DNA of 64,000 nt from Sipunculus nudus. Lineage: Eukaryota > Annelida > Sipuncula > Golfingiida > Sipunculidae. The DNA lies in assembly GCA_026874595.1 (NCBI GenBank), contig CM049311.1, forward strand, positions 6,425,676-6,489,675. The letters run 5' to 3'. The notes below the pieces were generated by a model. The model was not told where the DNA came from. It saw nothing but the letters and a program-made list of their open reading frames with translations, and did no database searches. Positions 1 through 9,710 of the stretch are shown here, piece by piece. The translations under genes and the position numbers were made by a program. The number at the start of each line of letters is the position of its first letter. Positions within the stretch are counted from its first letter, which is position 1.

Positions 1-257
1 AGGCCTAACGCTTCAGTTGGCGTGGTCACTTTTCGTACTAACATGTAAAACTTACTCACCCGTACACAATGAGAATAATATTTTGGTTTCGAAAGCACGA
101 TGCTGTCATTGTAGATTTTGGGTAAAAGTGGAACATTTCTGTCTGGCTCAACTACCTCAGTGTCGTTCCCAAACGTATTGTATTTTTTTTTATCTTGAGT
201 GTTAAATGATCACGACCCTGTTATTTCTTTTTCAAAACCATAAAGGAGATATTTATG

Positions 258-262
<5 letters not shown>

Positions 263-302
<40 letters not shown>
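263..302. repeat. (TA)n microsatellite
   Basis: An uninterrupted alternating TA run of about 40 bases. It produces a spurious Tyr-Ile repeat in translated frames. Confidence 0.95.
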
Positions 303-305
<3 letters not shown>

Positions 306-560
306 AAACCCTTGATATTAACCCGGTACACATGTTAAACACCTTTCTGCACTTCTTTATAATTATTATAATAATGAATGAAATCTCAATTGAATCTTTG
401 TTAATTGATAACAAAATTATTTCATTTACTTTACATTTCAGTAAATGTGTCAATTAAGTGACTGATTAATGAGTTGCCTGAGTGAATCTCGCGATTTTTA
501 CATTGACTAAAAATTTCAGACATTTTACAAATTGACTGATATTACACGCTGACTGTAAAC

Positions 561-563
<3 letters not shown>

Positions 564-602
<39 letters not shown>
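564..602. repeat. (TA)n microsatellite
   Basis: A TA run of nearly 40 bases, bordered by TATAAATATATA on the left and TTTAAATTTATTTA on the right. Confidence 0.93.
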
Positions 603-606
<4 letters not shown>

Positions 607-865
607 AATTTATTTACAATAGGTGGTCTTGGGATGCAACAGCAAAACCTTCAAAATCTCTAAATTACGGATACACTTCTTAAATGGACATTGAGCACGA
701 TTTGGGAGTTCCACCGTTTTCTTATAATCAAAAGTTCAGTGACCTGTTAGTGTAACCTGAAGGCTGGGTAATAAGGAAAGGAAAATAAAAGTGAATTATA
801 CGAATCCTTAATAGGGTTTCTATTCCTTGGGTGACTGTATTTGTATATAATATCGTTGCCTGTAT

Positions 866-1409
866 TTGTATATAAGTAAAAAAAGTTTAGACAGTTCAGA
901 AATCTTGTACTTGATGAAATAAGGGCAGCAAAGTCCGAATTTGTCAATAAATAAATAAATAAAATTAACGGCCTAGAAAGGATACCGCAGAAACTGTGGT
1001 GGAAATTGGTAAGTGATCACTTTAAAGGAATGGACAACTCTCAGATATATCCGGCTATCAAATCAGCCGGAGGGCTAGTTGTAAACGATACAGATAAGAC
1101 AACAGTCTATAATAACTACTTTGTTAGAGAATCCATTTCAAACACTACGAACGCTGCGCTTCCGAACACATCACAGGCAAACAGATCTACATTAAATAAA
1201 TAGTTTTAAAAGAAACCGACGTAAAAGATTCATTATCAATTTTAGATCCTAATAAGGCCAGTGGCCCAGATGAAATCAGTCACAAAATGTTGAAACTACG
1301 TGAATCCTTTATAACAAGGTCTCTCTGTCAAATATTTAACTCCTCTTTTGAAACTGAAAGTTTTCCAGAAAAATGGAACGAAGCGAATGTTATACCAGCT
1401 TATAACAAG
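866..1409 (+). pseudogene. LINE-A, upstream part: endonuclease-RT linker and start of reverse transcriptase
   Basis: This is a decayed pol fragment of a non-LTR retrotransposon, which encodes the protein that copies its own RNA into the genome. Reading with shifts gives FRQFRNLVLDEIRAAKSEF (from about 886), an in-frame stop, then WWKLVSDHFKGMDNSQ and DTDKTTVYNNYF, the usual linker before the polymerase. After a frame change near 1203 come SLSILDPNKASGPDEISHK and FPEKWNEANVIPAYNK, matching the conserved N-terminal reverse transcriptase block (LD-x2-KA-x-GPD ... FP-x2-W-x2-A-x-V-x-P). The fragment stops at the boundary of the tandem-repeat element at 1410 and resumes at 5452. At least two stops and one frameshift show it is dead. 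The endonuclease expected upstream is not readable. The clade looks jockey/CR1-like, but I cannot place it firmly. Confidence 0.85.
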
Positions 1410-1539
1410 TGACCCAGGGGTCATGACGCTCAGCTGACCAGGAAGACATTGACAAAAGTAATTTTATCATCTGAATGTCAAATTTGAATGAAATACTTTT
1501 TCCAAACTTGACCTTTTGTATAAAATCATCCAATATTCA

Positions 1540-2205
1540 TTGGGGTACTATGGAGCTCTGTAGCATGAAGGATATGGGTAACAGACACCTATTTTCAAGG
1601 TTTACAAGATGACTTTTCAGGGGTCTCCCAGCATGTCAAAAAATAAAATTCTAGGTCCAGTTATTCTGATTTGTGCCCTGTTAACAGATGACCAAATGAT
1701 TATTCGGGGGGGTATTTCAAAGCCGCATAGGATGAAGGATATGGGTAACAGAGATGTAATTTCAGGTGCACAAGGAGACTTTTCAGGGGCCTCCCAGCAT
1801 ATCAAGAAAGGAGATTCTAGGTCAAGTCATTATAATTTGTGCTCTGTTAACAGATGACCAAATCTTTATTCTGGGGAGTACTTCGGAGCCCCAGAGCATG
1901 AATGATATGGGTAACAGGGACCTTATTTCGGGTTTACATGTAGACCTTTTATGGGCTTCCCTCGAGGAGAGGACAGAAGATTCTAGGTCCAGTCATTATG
2001 ATTTGTGCCCTGTTAATATATGACCAAATCTTTATTCTGGGGGGTACTTCAGGGCCCCATAGCTCACAGAATATGGGTAACAGGGACCTTATTTCAGGTT
2101 TCCATGTAGACCTTTTATGGGCTTCCCTGGAGGTGAGGACAGAAGATTCTAGGTCCAGTCATTATGATTTGTGCCCTGTTTACAGATGACCAAATGTTTA
2201 AAGAT
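1540..2205. repeat. Short (about 165 bp) core units of the inserted element
   Basis: Four consecutive diverged units each contain a pyrimidine/G-rich start (for example GGGGGGTACTTC), AGGATATGGGTAACAG, GATTCTAGGTCCAGT and TTTGTGCCCTGTTAACAGATGACC. They lack the palindrome-bearing half found in the later units. Spacing between equivalent points is about 165 bp. Confidence 0.85.
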
Positions 2206-2545
2206 CACAAAAGTAGAGAAAAAAAATCGTAAAAAAATAAAAAAAATATAGGTGGCGCCACCAATCTCCAGAAATTGATGAAACACTCCATGATCAATAT
2301 CCATGCAAAGAATCATGGTGATTAATGCATTAGTTGTTCAGACACTTGAGCTTTTGTATTAAATTTTGCATTATTCTGGGGGGTACTTCAGAACCCCATA
2401 GCTCGAAGAATATAGGTCACAGTGACCTAATTTCAGGTTTACAAGGAGAATTTCCATAGACCTCCCAGGATTTCAAGTAAGAAGATTCCCGGACTAGCGG
2501 TTACGATTTGTGCCCTGTTAACAGACAGACGCCTGGATGGCCGGA

Positions 2546-2606
2546 CGGACGACGGACAAAAGGTGATCCCTACAGCTCAGATGACTTTCAGTCAGCTGAG
2601 CTAAAA
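2546..2606. repeat. Internal copy of the element's right terminus
   Basis: GACGGACAAAAGGTGATCCC followed by AGCTCAGATGACTTTCAGTC and AGCTGAGCTAAAA matches the true right end at 5395-5451 closely, but lies 2.8 kb inside the element. It is followed at once by another palindrome-bearing unit. Confidence 0.85.
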
Positions 2607-3089
2607 ATTGAAAAAATACAGGTGGCGCCACCAGAATGCAGAAACTGATGAAACATTTCATGATCAATATCCATGCAAAGAATCATGGTGATCAATATAA
2701 TAATTGTTCAGATACTTGAGCTTTTGTATCAAATTTTCCATTATTCTGGGGGTACTTCGGAGCCCCATAGCTCAGAGGTTATGGGTAACAGAGACCTAAT
2801 TTCAAGTTTTTAATGAAACTTTTCATGGGCCTCTCAGGATGTCAAGAGAGAAGATTCTAGGTCCAGTTGTTACAATTTGTGCCATGTTAACAGATGACCG
2901 CATGTTATGAGGTCTCAAAAATAGAGAAAAAAATCCGTAAAAATTAAAAAAATACAGGTGGCGCCACAATACTGCAGAAACTGATGACACAATCCATGAT
3001 CAATATCCATGCAAAGAATCATGGTGATCACTGCAATAGTTGTTTAGATACTTGAGCTTTTGTATCAAATTGTCCATTATTCTGAGGGA

Positions 3090-3126
3090 TACTTCAGATG
3101 ACTTACAGTCAGCTGAGCTAAAAACA
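3090..3126. repeat. Second internal terminus fragment
   Basis: ACTTCAGATGACTTACAGTC and AGCTGAGCTAAAA again resemble the right terminus, here joined directly to the middle of a core unit. This looks like a junction left by rearrangement or by insertion of one copy into another. Confidence 0.75.
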
Positions 3127-5340
3127 CTTAATGGTCAATATCCATGCAAAGAATCATGATGATCTCCGTATTAGTTGTTCAGATACTTCAGCTTTTGTAT
3201 CAAATTGTCCATTATTCTGAGGGATACTTCAGAGTCCTATAGCTTGAAGGATATGGGTAACAGAGACCTAATTTCAAGTTTCCACAGGCACTCTTAATGG
3301 GCCTCCTTGCATGACAAGAATGAAGTTTCTAGGTCCAGTTGTTGCAATTTGTACCCTCTTGATAGATAACATAGGTGGCTCCACCAGTCTGCAGGAACTG
3401 ATGGAACATCTCATAATCAATATGTATGCCAAAAATCATGACCATCAGTGATGTAGTTATTAAGATATTGAAGTCTTTGTATGAAATTTTTGACTACTCT
3501 GGGGGGGTACTTTGGGGCCCCATTGCTCCAAGGATATGGGTAACAGAGACCTAATTTCTGGTTTCCATGGAGACTTTTCGTAGGTCCTCAGTGTGTTGAG
3601 AATGAAGATTCTAGGTCCAGTCGTTACTATTTGTGCCATGCTAACAGATGACAGCATCCTTAAAGGTCTCAAAAATTGAGGAAAAATCGTAAAAAATCGA
3701 ACGATACAGGTGGCGCCACCAGTCTGCAGGAACAGATGACACATCTCATGATCAATAGTTATGCCACAAATCATGACCATCATTCAAGTAGTTAATGAGA
3801 TATTGAAGTTTTTGTATGAAATTTTTTACTTTTCTTGGGGGTATTTTAGGGCTCCATAGCTCGAAGAATATGGGTAACAGAGACCTAATTTTGGTTTCCA
3901 TGGAGACTTTTCATAGGTCTCTCAGTGTGTCGAGAATGAAGATTCTAGGTCCAGTCTTTATGATTTGTGCCACGTTAACAGATGACAGCATCCTTAAAGG
4001 TCTCAAAAATAGAGGAAAAAATCGTTAAAAATCAAACAATACAGGTGGCGCCACAAGTCTGCAGGAACTGATGGAACATTTCATAATCAATATGTATGCC
4101 AAAAATCATGACCATCAGTGATGCAGTTATTGAGATATAGAAGTTTTTGTATGAAATTTTTGACTACTCGGGGGGGGGGGGGGGGGGTACTTTGGGGCCC
4201 CATAGCTCGAAGGATATGGTTAACAGAGACCTAATTTCTGGTTTCCAAGGATATTTTTCATGGACCTCTCAGTGTGTCAAGAATGAAGATTCTAGGTCCA
4301 GTCGTTACGATTTGTGCCATGCTAACAGATGACAGCATCCTTAAAGGTCTCATAAATAGAGGAAAAAATCGTAAAAAATCAAACAATAAAGGTGGCACCA
4401 CCAGTCTGCAGGAAGTGATGACACATCTCATGATCAATAGTTATGCTACAAATCATGACCATCAGTCAAGTAGTTAATGAGATATTGAAGTTTTTGTAGG
4501 AAATTTTTTACTTTTCTTGGGGGTACTTTGGGGCTCCATAGCTCGAAGAATATGGGTAACAGAGACCTAATTTCTGGTTTCTATGGAGACTTTTCATAGG
4601 TCTCTCAGTGTGTCAAGAATGAAGATTCTAGGTCCAGTCTTTATGATTTGTGCCTTGTTAACAGATGTTTACATTTTGAAAGGTCTCAAAAATAGAGAAA
4701 AAAATTCGTAAAAAATTGAACGATACAGGTGGCGCCACCAGTCTGCAGGAAGTGATGGAACATCTCATGATCAATATATATGACAAAAATCATGACCATC
4801 AGTCAAGTGTTTAATGAGATATTGAAGTTTTTGTTTGAAATTTTTTACTTTTCTGGGGGGTAGTTTGGGGCCCCATAGCTGGAAGGATATGGGTAACAGA
4901 GACCTAATTTCTGGTTTCCATGGAGACTTTTCATAGGTCTCTCAGTGTGTCGAGAATGAAGATTCTAAGTCCAGTCATTACGATTTGTGCCTTGTTAACA
5001 GATGTTCACATTTTTAAAGGTCTCAAAAATAGAGAAAAAAATTCGTAAAAAATCGAAAAAATACAGGTGGCGCCACCAGTCTTCAGGAACTGATGGAACC
5101 TCTTATGATCAATATGTATGCCAAAAATCATGACCATCAGTCAAGTAGTTAATGAGATATTGAAGTTTTTGTATGAAATTTTGGACTTTTCTGGGGGGTA
5201 CTTTGGGGCCCCATAGCTCGAAGGATATGGGTAACAGAGACCTAATTTCTGGTTTCCAAGAAGATTTTTTTTTTTATGGACCTCCCAGGATGTCAAGTAA
5301 GAAGATTCCAGTTCTAGCGGTTACGATTTGTGCCTGGTTA

Positions 5341-5400
5341 ACGGACAGACAGACGGACAGACAGACAGACAGACGGACAGACAGACAGACGGACGACGGA
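5341..5400. repeat. GACA/GACG tetranucleotide microsatellite
   Basis: A run of GACAGACGGACAGACAGACA-type tetranucleotides immediately before the right terminus of the inserted element. An equivalent shorter GACGGACGACGGACA tract precedes the internal terminus near 2546. Confidence 0.92.
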
Positions 5401-5451
5401 CAAAGAGTGATCGCTATATAGCTCAGATGACTTTCAGTCAGCTGAGCTAAA

Positions 5452-7072
5452 AAAGGTTGCAAACAAACTGTGTCAGAGTATCGTCCAATTTCGTTGCTCA
5501 GTTGTGTGTGGGAAAGGTATGTGTTTGTTGTGTGTTTAAACACGTCTTTAACTTCTTGGCTACAAACAAACTCATTGTAAGAGTAGAGTCAGCCTATAAA
5601 CCAAGTGATTCTTGTGTAAACCAGTTATGTGAATTGTACAATATAGTTACAGATTCTTTAGATCAGGGGAAAATCGTAAATTTTGTTGCTCTAGACGCAT
5701 CCAAGGCTTTTGACAGGGTGTGGCATGAGGGGTTGTTATATAAATTAGAATGTATAGTTATAAATGGGAAACTGCTTCGATGGTTCAGGAGCTACTTAAC
5801 CAACAAAAAAAAAACAACGAGTAGTGCTGAATGGCAGTTCGTCAAGTTTCAAATATATTCCAGCAGGTGTTCCTCAAATATTTATTTTGTGACCGCTTCT
5901 TTTTTTAGTATATATAAATGACCTGGCCACACAGGTTGAAACAAACATCAGGTTATTTGCTGATGATGTATCGCTCTTCATTGCAGGAAATGATAAAGAA
6001 CATATGTCTCGATGTCTAAATGTCGATCTTGAAAGAATACAAAGTTGGGCGAATATGTGGTATGTAACTTTTAATGCACAAAAAAAGCCCAGAAAAATTA
6101 ACATTCGCCCTAAAAAAGTGAAGCTTATCATATTGGTGACCATGAAGTGTAAGAAGTTGAGATGCACAAAATTCTAGGCTTGATTTTAAATGGTAAATGT
6201 AGTTGGAGAGATCACATAGATTATATATGTAATAAGGCAAATAAAAGGTTAGATGTTTTGAGAAGCTATATGTATAAATTTGACAGGAGAGCCTTAGAAA
6301 AACTGTATTTAACTTTTATCAGACCAGTTCTTGAATATGCAGATGTGGTTTGGGATGGTTGCACTAAGGCAGAGGCAGTTAAATTAGAATCAGTGGATTT
6401 AAGTGAAGCGCGCATAGTAACTGGAGCACGCAGCTTATTGTACAAAGAAACTGGGTGTCAACCACTATCTACTCGGAGAAAGAGACATAAACTTATGCTA
6501 TTCTATAAGATATTTAATGGTATAGCTCCAGTGTATCTTTGTGACTTAGTACCAAGACAGGTAGGACAAACTAGCAGTTACAATTTAAGAAATGCTGACA
6601 GAAGTAAGGCAACGGTCTTTCCTGTGCTCCACTTGTGAAGAATGGAACACCCTCAGTGAAATCGTCAGAAATTCAGAAAATTTGTCAATTTCTAAAAAGC
6701 ACCTGTGTAAAAATGATGAAGTACCACCACTATACTATTATACTTTTACAGGAAAAAGCAGCGTTCAGATCGAACACACAGATGCGTATAGGATGTAGTG
6801 CTTTGAAACGGCATTTATTTCTTAATAATTGTGTGGAAGATGATATTTGTGCGTGTGGTTCTTCTGAGGAGACGCCAGATCACTATTTTTCTGATGTCCT
6901 ATGTATACCTACAAACGAACGGAATTACTACGAGGCATGCCGTGTGAGATGAAAAAAATTGAAATTTTCCTGTATGGTAACAAAAACAAACCAAAAATAG
7001 ATAACTTTCAACCATTTGAGAAAATTTATTGATGTATTGAAGAGAGTGGTTGATTCTAAGAGAACTATTATA
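5452..7072 (+). pseudogene. LINE-A, downstream part: reverse transcriptase palm, thumb and C-terminal zinc knuckle
   Basis: This continues the polymerase interrupted at 1409. Blocks in order: YRPISLLS (near 5484); ALDASKAFDRVWHEGLLYKL with the first catalytic aspartate (5691 onward); VYINDLATQV and LFADDVSLF with the catalytic FADD at 5956-5967; LGLILNGKCSWRDHIDYI (near 6168); TFIRPVLEYADVVWDG; and RIVTGARSLLYKETGCQPLS followed by RRKRHKLMLFYKIFNG, the typical post-RT region. A shifted frame then gives NTQMRIGCSALKRHLFLNNC and CACGSSEETPDHYFSDVLC, a CCHC-type knuckle, and ends near 7072 with VLKRVVDSKRTII. Several frameshifts (near 5510, 5880, 6160, 6640 and 6930) and stops show that it cannot be translated as one protein. 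Confidence 0.88.
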
Positions 7073-7430
7073 TAAATATTAGTGTATGGAGCCTGATCAT
7101 GATTTTATTGCAATGCCAATTGTAAACATAGCCCATAAGCTTATTGCGATACATTTTCTTTTGTGTTCCACACAAATTGTAATTTCTTAATATATTATTA
7201 TAACACCTATTTTTAATTTTTATTTAATAATCAATGAATACTGAGAACAAAAGGACCTTAAAAACATTAATAGTAGGGATTTCTTTGTCACTGTATTGTA
7301 TTTGATTGCATTGTACCATTATCTTTTGAAACATGTTAATATATATCTTGTATCTTAGGAGAGGAATTAATATAGGGCTATGCCCTATTTTCCGATCCTT
7401 ATTGATGATTCAATAAACTACTGTTTATAC
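7073..7430 (+). mobile_element. Probable 3' untranslated region of LINE-A
   Basis: AT-rich sequence after the last coding block. It contains AGGGCTATGCCCTATTTTCC (a small hairpin) and then ATTCAATAAACTACTG, an AATAAA-type signal near 7413. The exact end and any target-site duplication are not visible. The extent is inferred from position. Confidence 0.5.
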
Positions 7431-7517
7431 CAAGTCAAAAAACATAGATCCCTAAACATGTTACGGCCTTCTTACTGCTTCACTGCATTATTTAGATCCC
7501 TGTATATAAAGATCTCC

Positions 7518-9710
7518 TCTTTTGTTAAAAAAAAAAACAACGGTAAAACGCTTTATAACATAATTCCTCATTGAAGGGAGGGCGAAACAAAGCGACAATG
7601 CTAATCAAACTATCAGACGTTATGTAACGTATTACGCGTGAATGGTAATAAAGGGATCTGTGTCATGGGAGCGCTCTGACTGAGCCTTTAAATCCAGCGA
7701 GAACAGTTTCGGAATTCACCGTTCAGTCCGCTCAGTGAGAAAAGGATTACGTCACTGTCATAGTCGGTGCATCAGATCAGACATAGGTGCCGTCCAGATA
7801 TTTTGAAGGTTTATCCCCTCACGACAGCTGGTCAGATTATGATGTTTCGGTTGTTAATGGTAGGTACCCTTGTTGAGAAGTTTTCAGATCTACAGCAACA
7901 TAAGATAAAATATGTGAAAGAATGAAATTATCAACACGCTGAAAGTGAAGGAAATTACAATCATAATGTGTCAAATATACTATGTATATATATATATATA
8001 TATATACGTATATGCAAATTATAAATAACTCCGTAGAGCAGAAATACTTGATAAGTACATCAATTTCTCCGAATCGGATGGCCACAGAAGAAATGAGCGG
8101 AGAAGAAAAACAAACGAGTTTGTGAGACGAGGGATGTGAACAGAATATCAAAATCAAAAGCTGAATTAAATCGGGATCAGATCAACCTAAAACAACAAGA
8201 TTGAAAGGAAACGGACTAATTTAAATTAAATTACCCAAGTCAGAGGTAATGTAAAGAAACTGTCTTTACTGGTTTAATGAGTTGAGTGTGATGTCTCTTC
8301 TCATGCAATTATGCATGATTCCATGTCTAGTTCATTAAGCACACTGAGCGGCCAGATATTGGAAATAGAAGGGCATACCGTAAAACGAAACAGGTTGAAC
8401 AGGGGACATGCTCATGCAGTCTCCGGTTACAATGGCCGATACCGCCATGAGGATGGAGGCCATCAGGGTGGGGATAGTGCTAAGGGTCAAAGTGTATCGG
8501 GCAACAGAGGATAGACGAGTCTTTAAAAAATCAGATTAATGGATCAGGGCGCTGGTTCAGACAATTCACACGAAAGGTCCAGTAACACATCCTCCCCATG
8601 CAAGGCCAGTTTTTGTAAGCTCAGCACTAAGGAAAAGCAGTAATGTGGTTACCCCGCAAGTCATACCCTGTTTGTGTTGCAAGGGAACATTCCAGGAAAA
8701 TTATAAAGTATTTATTGGTAATATCGAAAATAATACTTCGGTGTCCGAAGTGAAAACCTCGATGTTAGATTGAGGGGTAGACCCAGTGCATTTATTGGAT
8801 TACCAAGTCGCTTCGGCGATTACAGTGGTTTTTATGTAATTGTCTCGGATTTCAAATGTAGAAGGGTTGAAGAACTCGAGTTCTGGCATAGCGGAGTTTA
8901 TATGCGTCTATGGCGACCTCCGCAGAGGGTGTTTACATCAACGTCTAGAAACAATTAACTATATTCTAAATTTCATTTTTGAGGAATTCCCTGAAAGTTA
9001 AAAGTCGTTTCTTAAGTCTTTCGCCATTAAATGTCTTCTTTTAAAGTGTTACAATACACGTGGGGTCATGCCTGCGTCAGAACACTGGCTATTTCCGGAT
9101 TCCCTTTCACTTATAGATTCAGTTCAACAGCATTTTATGTCAATTGGATGAACTGATGCTACCTTTAGGTTGGTATGAAAATCATCGCAGAGGAAAAAGG
9201 GGATATTGCCTTATTTAAGAAGAAAGGTCTAAGAAAGGCCTACAGGATCTCTATAGTAGACTGTATACCGCATCTGATCCTATTGTTAATGTGCGTTTCT
9301 CCTGTTTCCTAGAAACGGAGTTATTTATCTTCAGTGTTTATATGCCTGGTACCAATAGTTCTCTTCAAATTTATTAGGAATTTGTACTGTTATATGATAT
9401 AGTCACTCAGTTTTCCGCCATCGTTATTGTAATTATCATGAGAGATTTCAACTGTGAATTGCCAGGACCTGTGTACCATGGGAAACGCAATACTAGAAGT
9501 CGGCTGTAAGAAGAGTTTGTGAGTGTTTGTGTAGTTACTTCTGCTGGGAGTGAATCAACATTTTTTTTACTCCGGCGATGAATATTAGTAATCTGATCCC
9601 GGGATGGGGTAGGGGTAATGGAATCACTATATCTTCTTAAGTTTTTTTTTATATATTGCAACAAATTACCCCTCATATAAGCGTCCCAAGTAAAATGATA
9701 CATGGCAAAC
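7518..9710 (+). pseudogene. LINE-B relic: 5' region, ORF1 and AP-endonuclease remnants
   Basis: A heavily decayed non-LTR retrotransposon. The 5' part (7518-8010) matches 12648-13105. Further on, 8640-8960 reads as an ORF1-like nucleic-acid-binding segment: IPCLCCKGTFQENYKVFIGN (RRM-like) followed by a shifted EELEFWHSGVYMRLWRPPQR, resembling the FW-x-G-x2-R-x-R-P block of LINE ORF1 proteins. From about 9040 there is an AP-type endonuclease: NTRGV, SEHWLFPDSLSLIDSVQQHF, then FSVYMPGTNSSLQIY, VIIMRDFNCELPGPVYHGKR and LLEEFVSVCVVTSAGSESTF. The canonical GDFN motif is changed to RDFN. Many stops and frameshifts are present, and nothing readable as reverse transcriptase follows. Because LINE-A lacks exactly this 5' portion, the two could belong to one family. 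I cannot show that from the sequence. Confidence 0.75.
7981..8007. repeat. (TA)n run inside LINE-B copy 1
   Basis: A TA run followed by CGTATATGCAAA. A TA run in the same context (CGTTTATGCAAA) occurs in LINE-B copy 2, so the run appears to belong to the element. Confidence 0.9.

Larger units (their letters stand above)
1..865. other. AT-rich non-coding stretch
   Basis: I see no gene here. The stretch is AT-rich and holds two (TA)n runs, listed separately. Short open frames lack splice signals, domain character or similarity to anything I recognise. The retrotransposon that follows can be read back only to about 866; whether its earlier part is hidden here in decayed form cannot be decided by eye. 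Confidence 0.6.
2251..5260. repeat. Long (about 336 bp) core units with GGTGGCGCCACC palindrome
   Basis: Palindrome sites start near 2251, 2621, 2957, 3374, 3709, 4044, 4391, 4728 and 5066. Most intervals are 335-338 bp. The 347 bp interval includes an expanded G tract near 4171. The 370 and 417 bp intervals contain extra terminus-like sequence. Each long unit equals a short unit plus a half carrying the palindrome, CTGATGGAACATCTCATG and ATCAATATCCATGCAAAG. Several palindromes carry single changes (for example GGTGGCTCCACC at 3374), so the copies have drifted. Confidence 0.88.
1410..5451. mobile_element. Tandem-cored non-autonomous element inserted in LINE-A (pearl/Helentron-associated-like)
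   Basis: This 4.04 kb block sits inside a reverse transcriptase reading: VIPAYNK ends at its left edge and KGCKQTVSEYRPISLLS resumes at its right edge, so it is an insertion. The left end carries GCTCAGCTGAC (1428-1438) and the right end its inverted counterpart GTCAGCTGAGC (5437-5447), giving a short subterminal inverted repeat. Inside are about four 165 bp units (roughly 1540-2200), then about nine units near 336 bp, each carrying the palindrome GGTGGCGCCACC or a variant. A GACA/GACG microsatellite (about 5341-5400) lies just before the right end. A tandem core, a 3' tetranucleotide microsatellite and short inverted ends match pearl elements of bivalves, later grouped with non-autonomous Helentron relatives. 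The family assignment is inference. No transposase or helicase is encoded. A tandem satellite that captured element ends is the main alternative. Confidence 0.65.
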
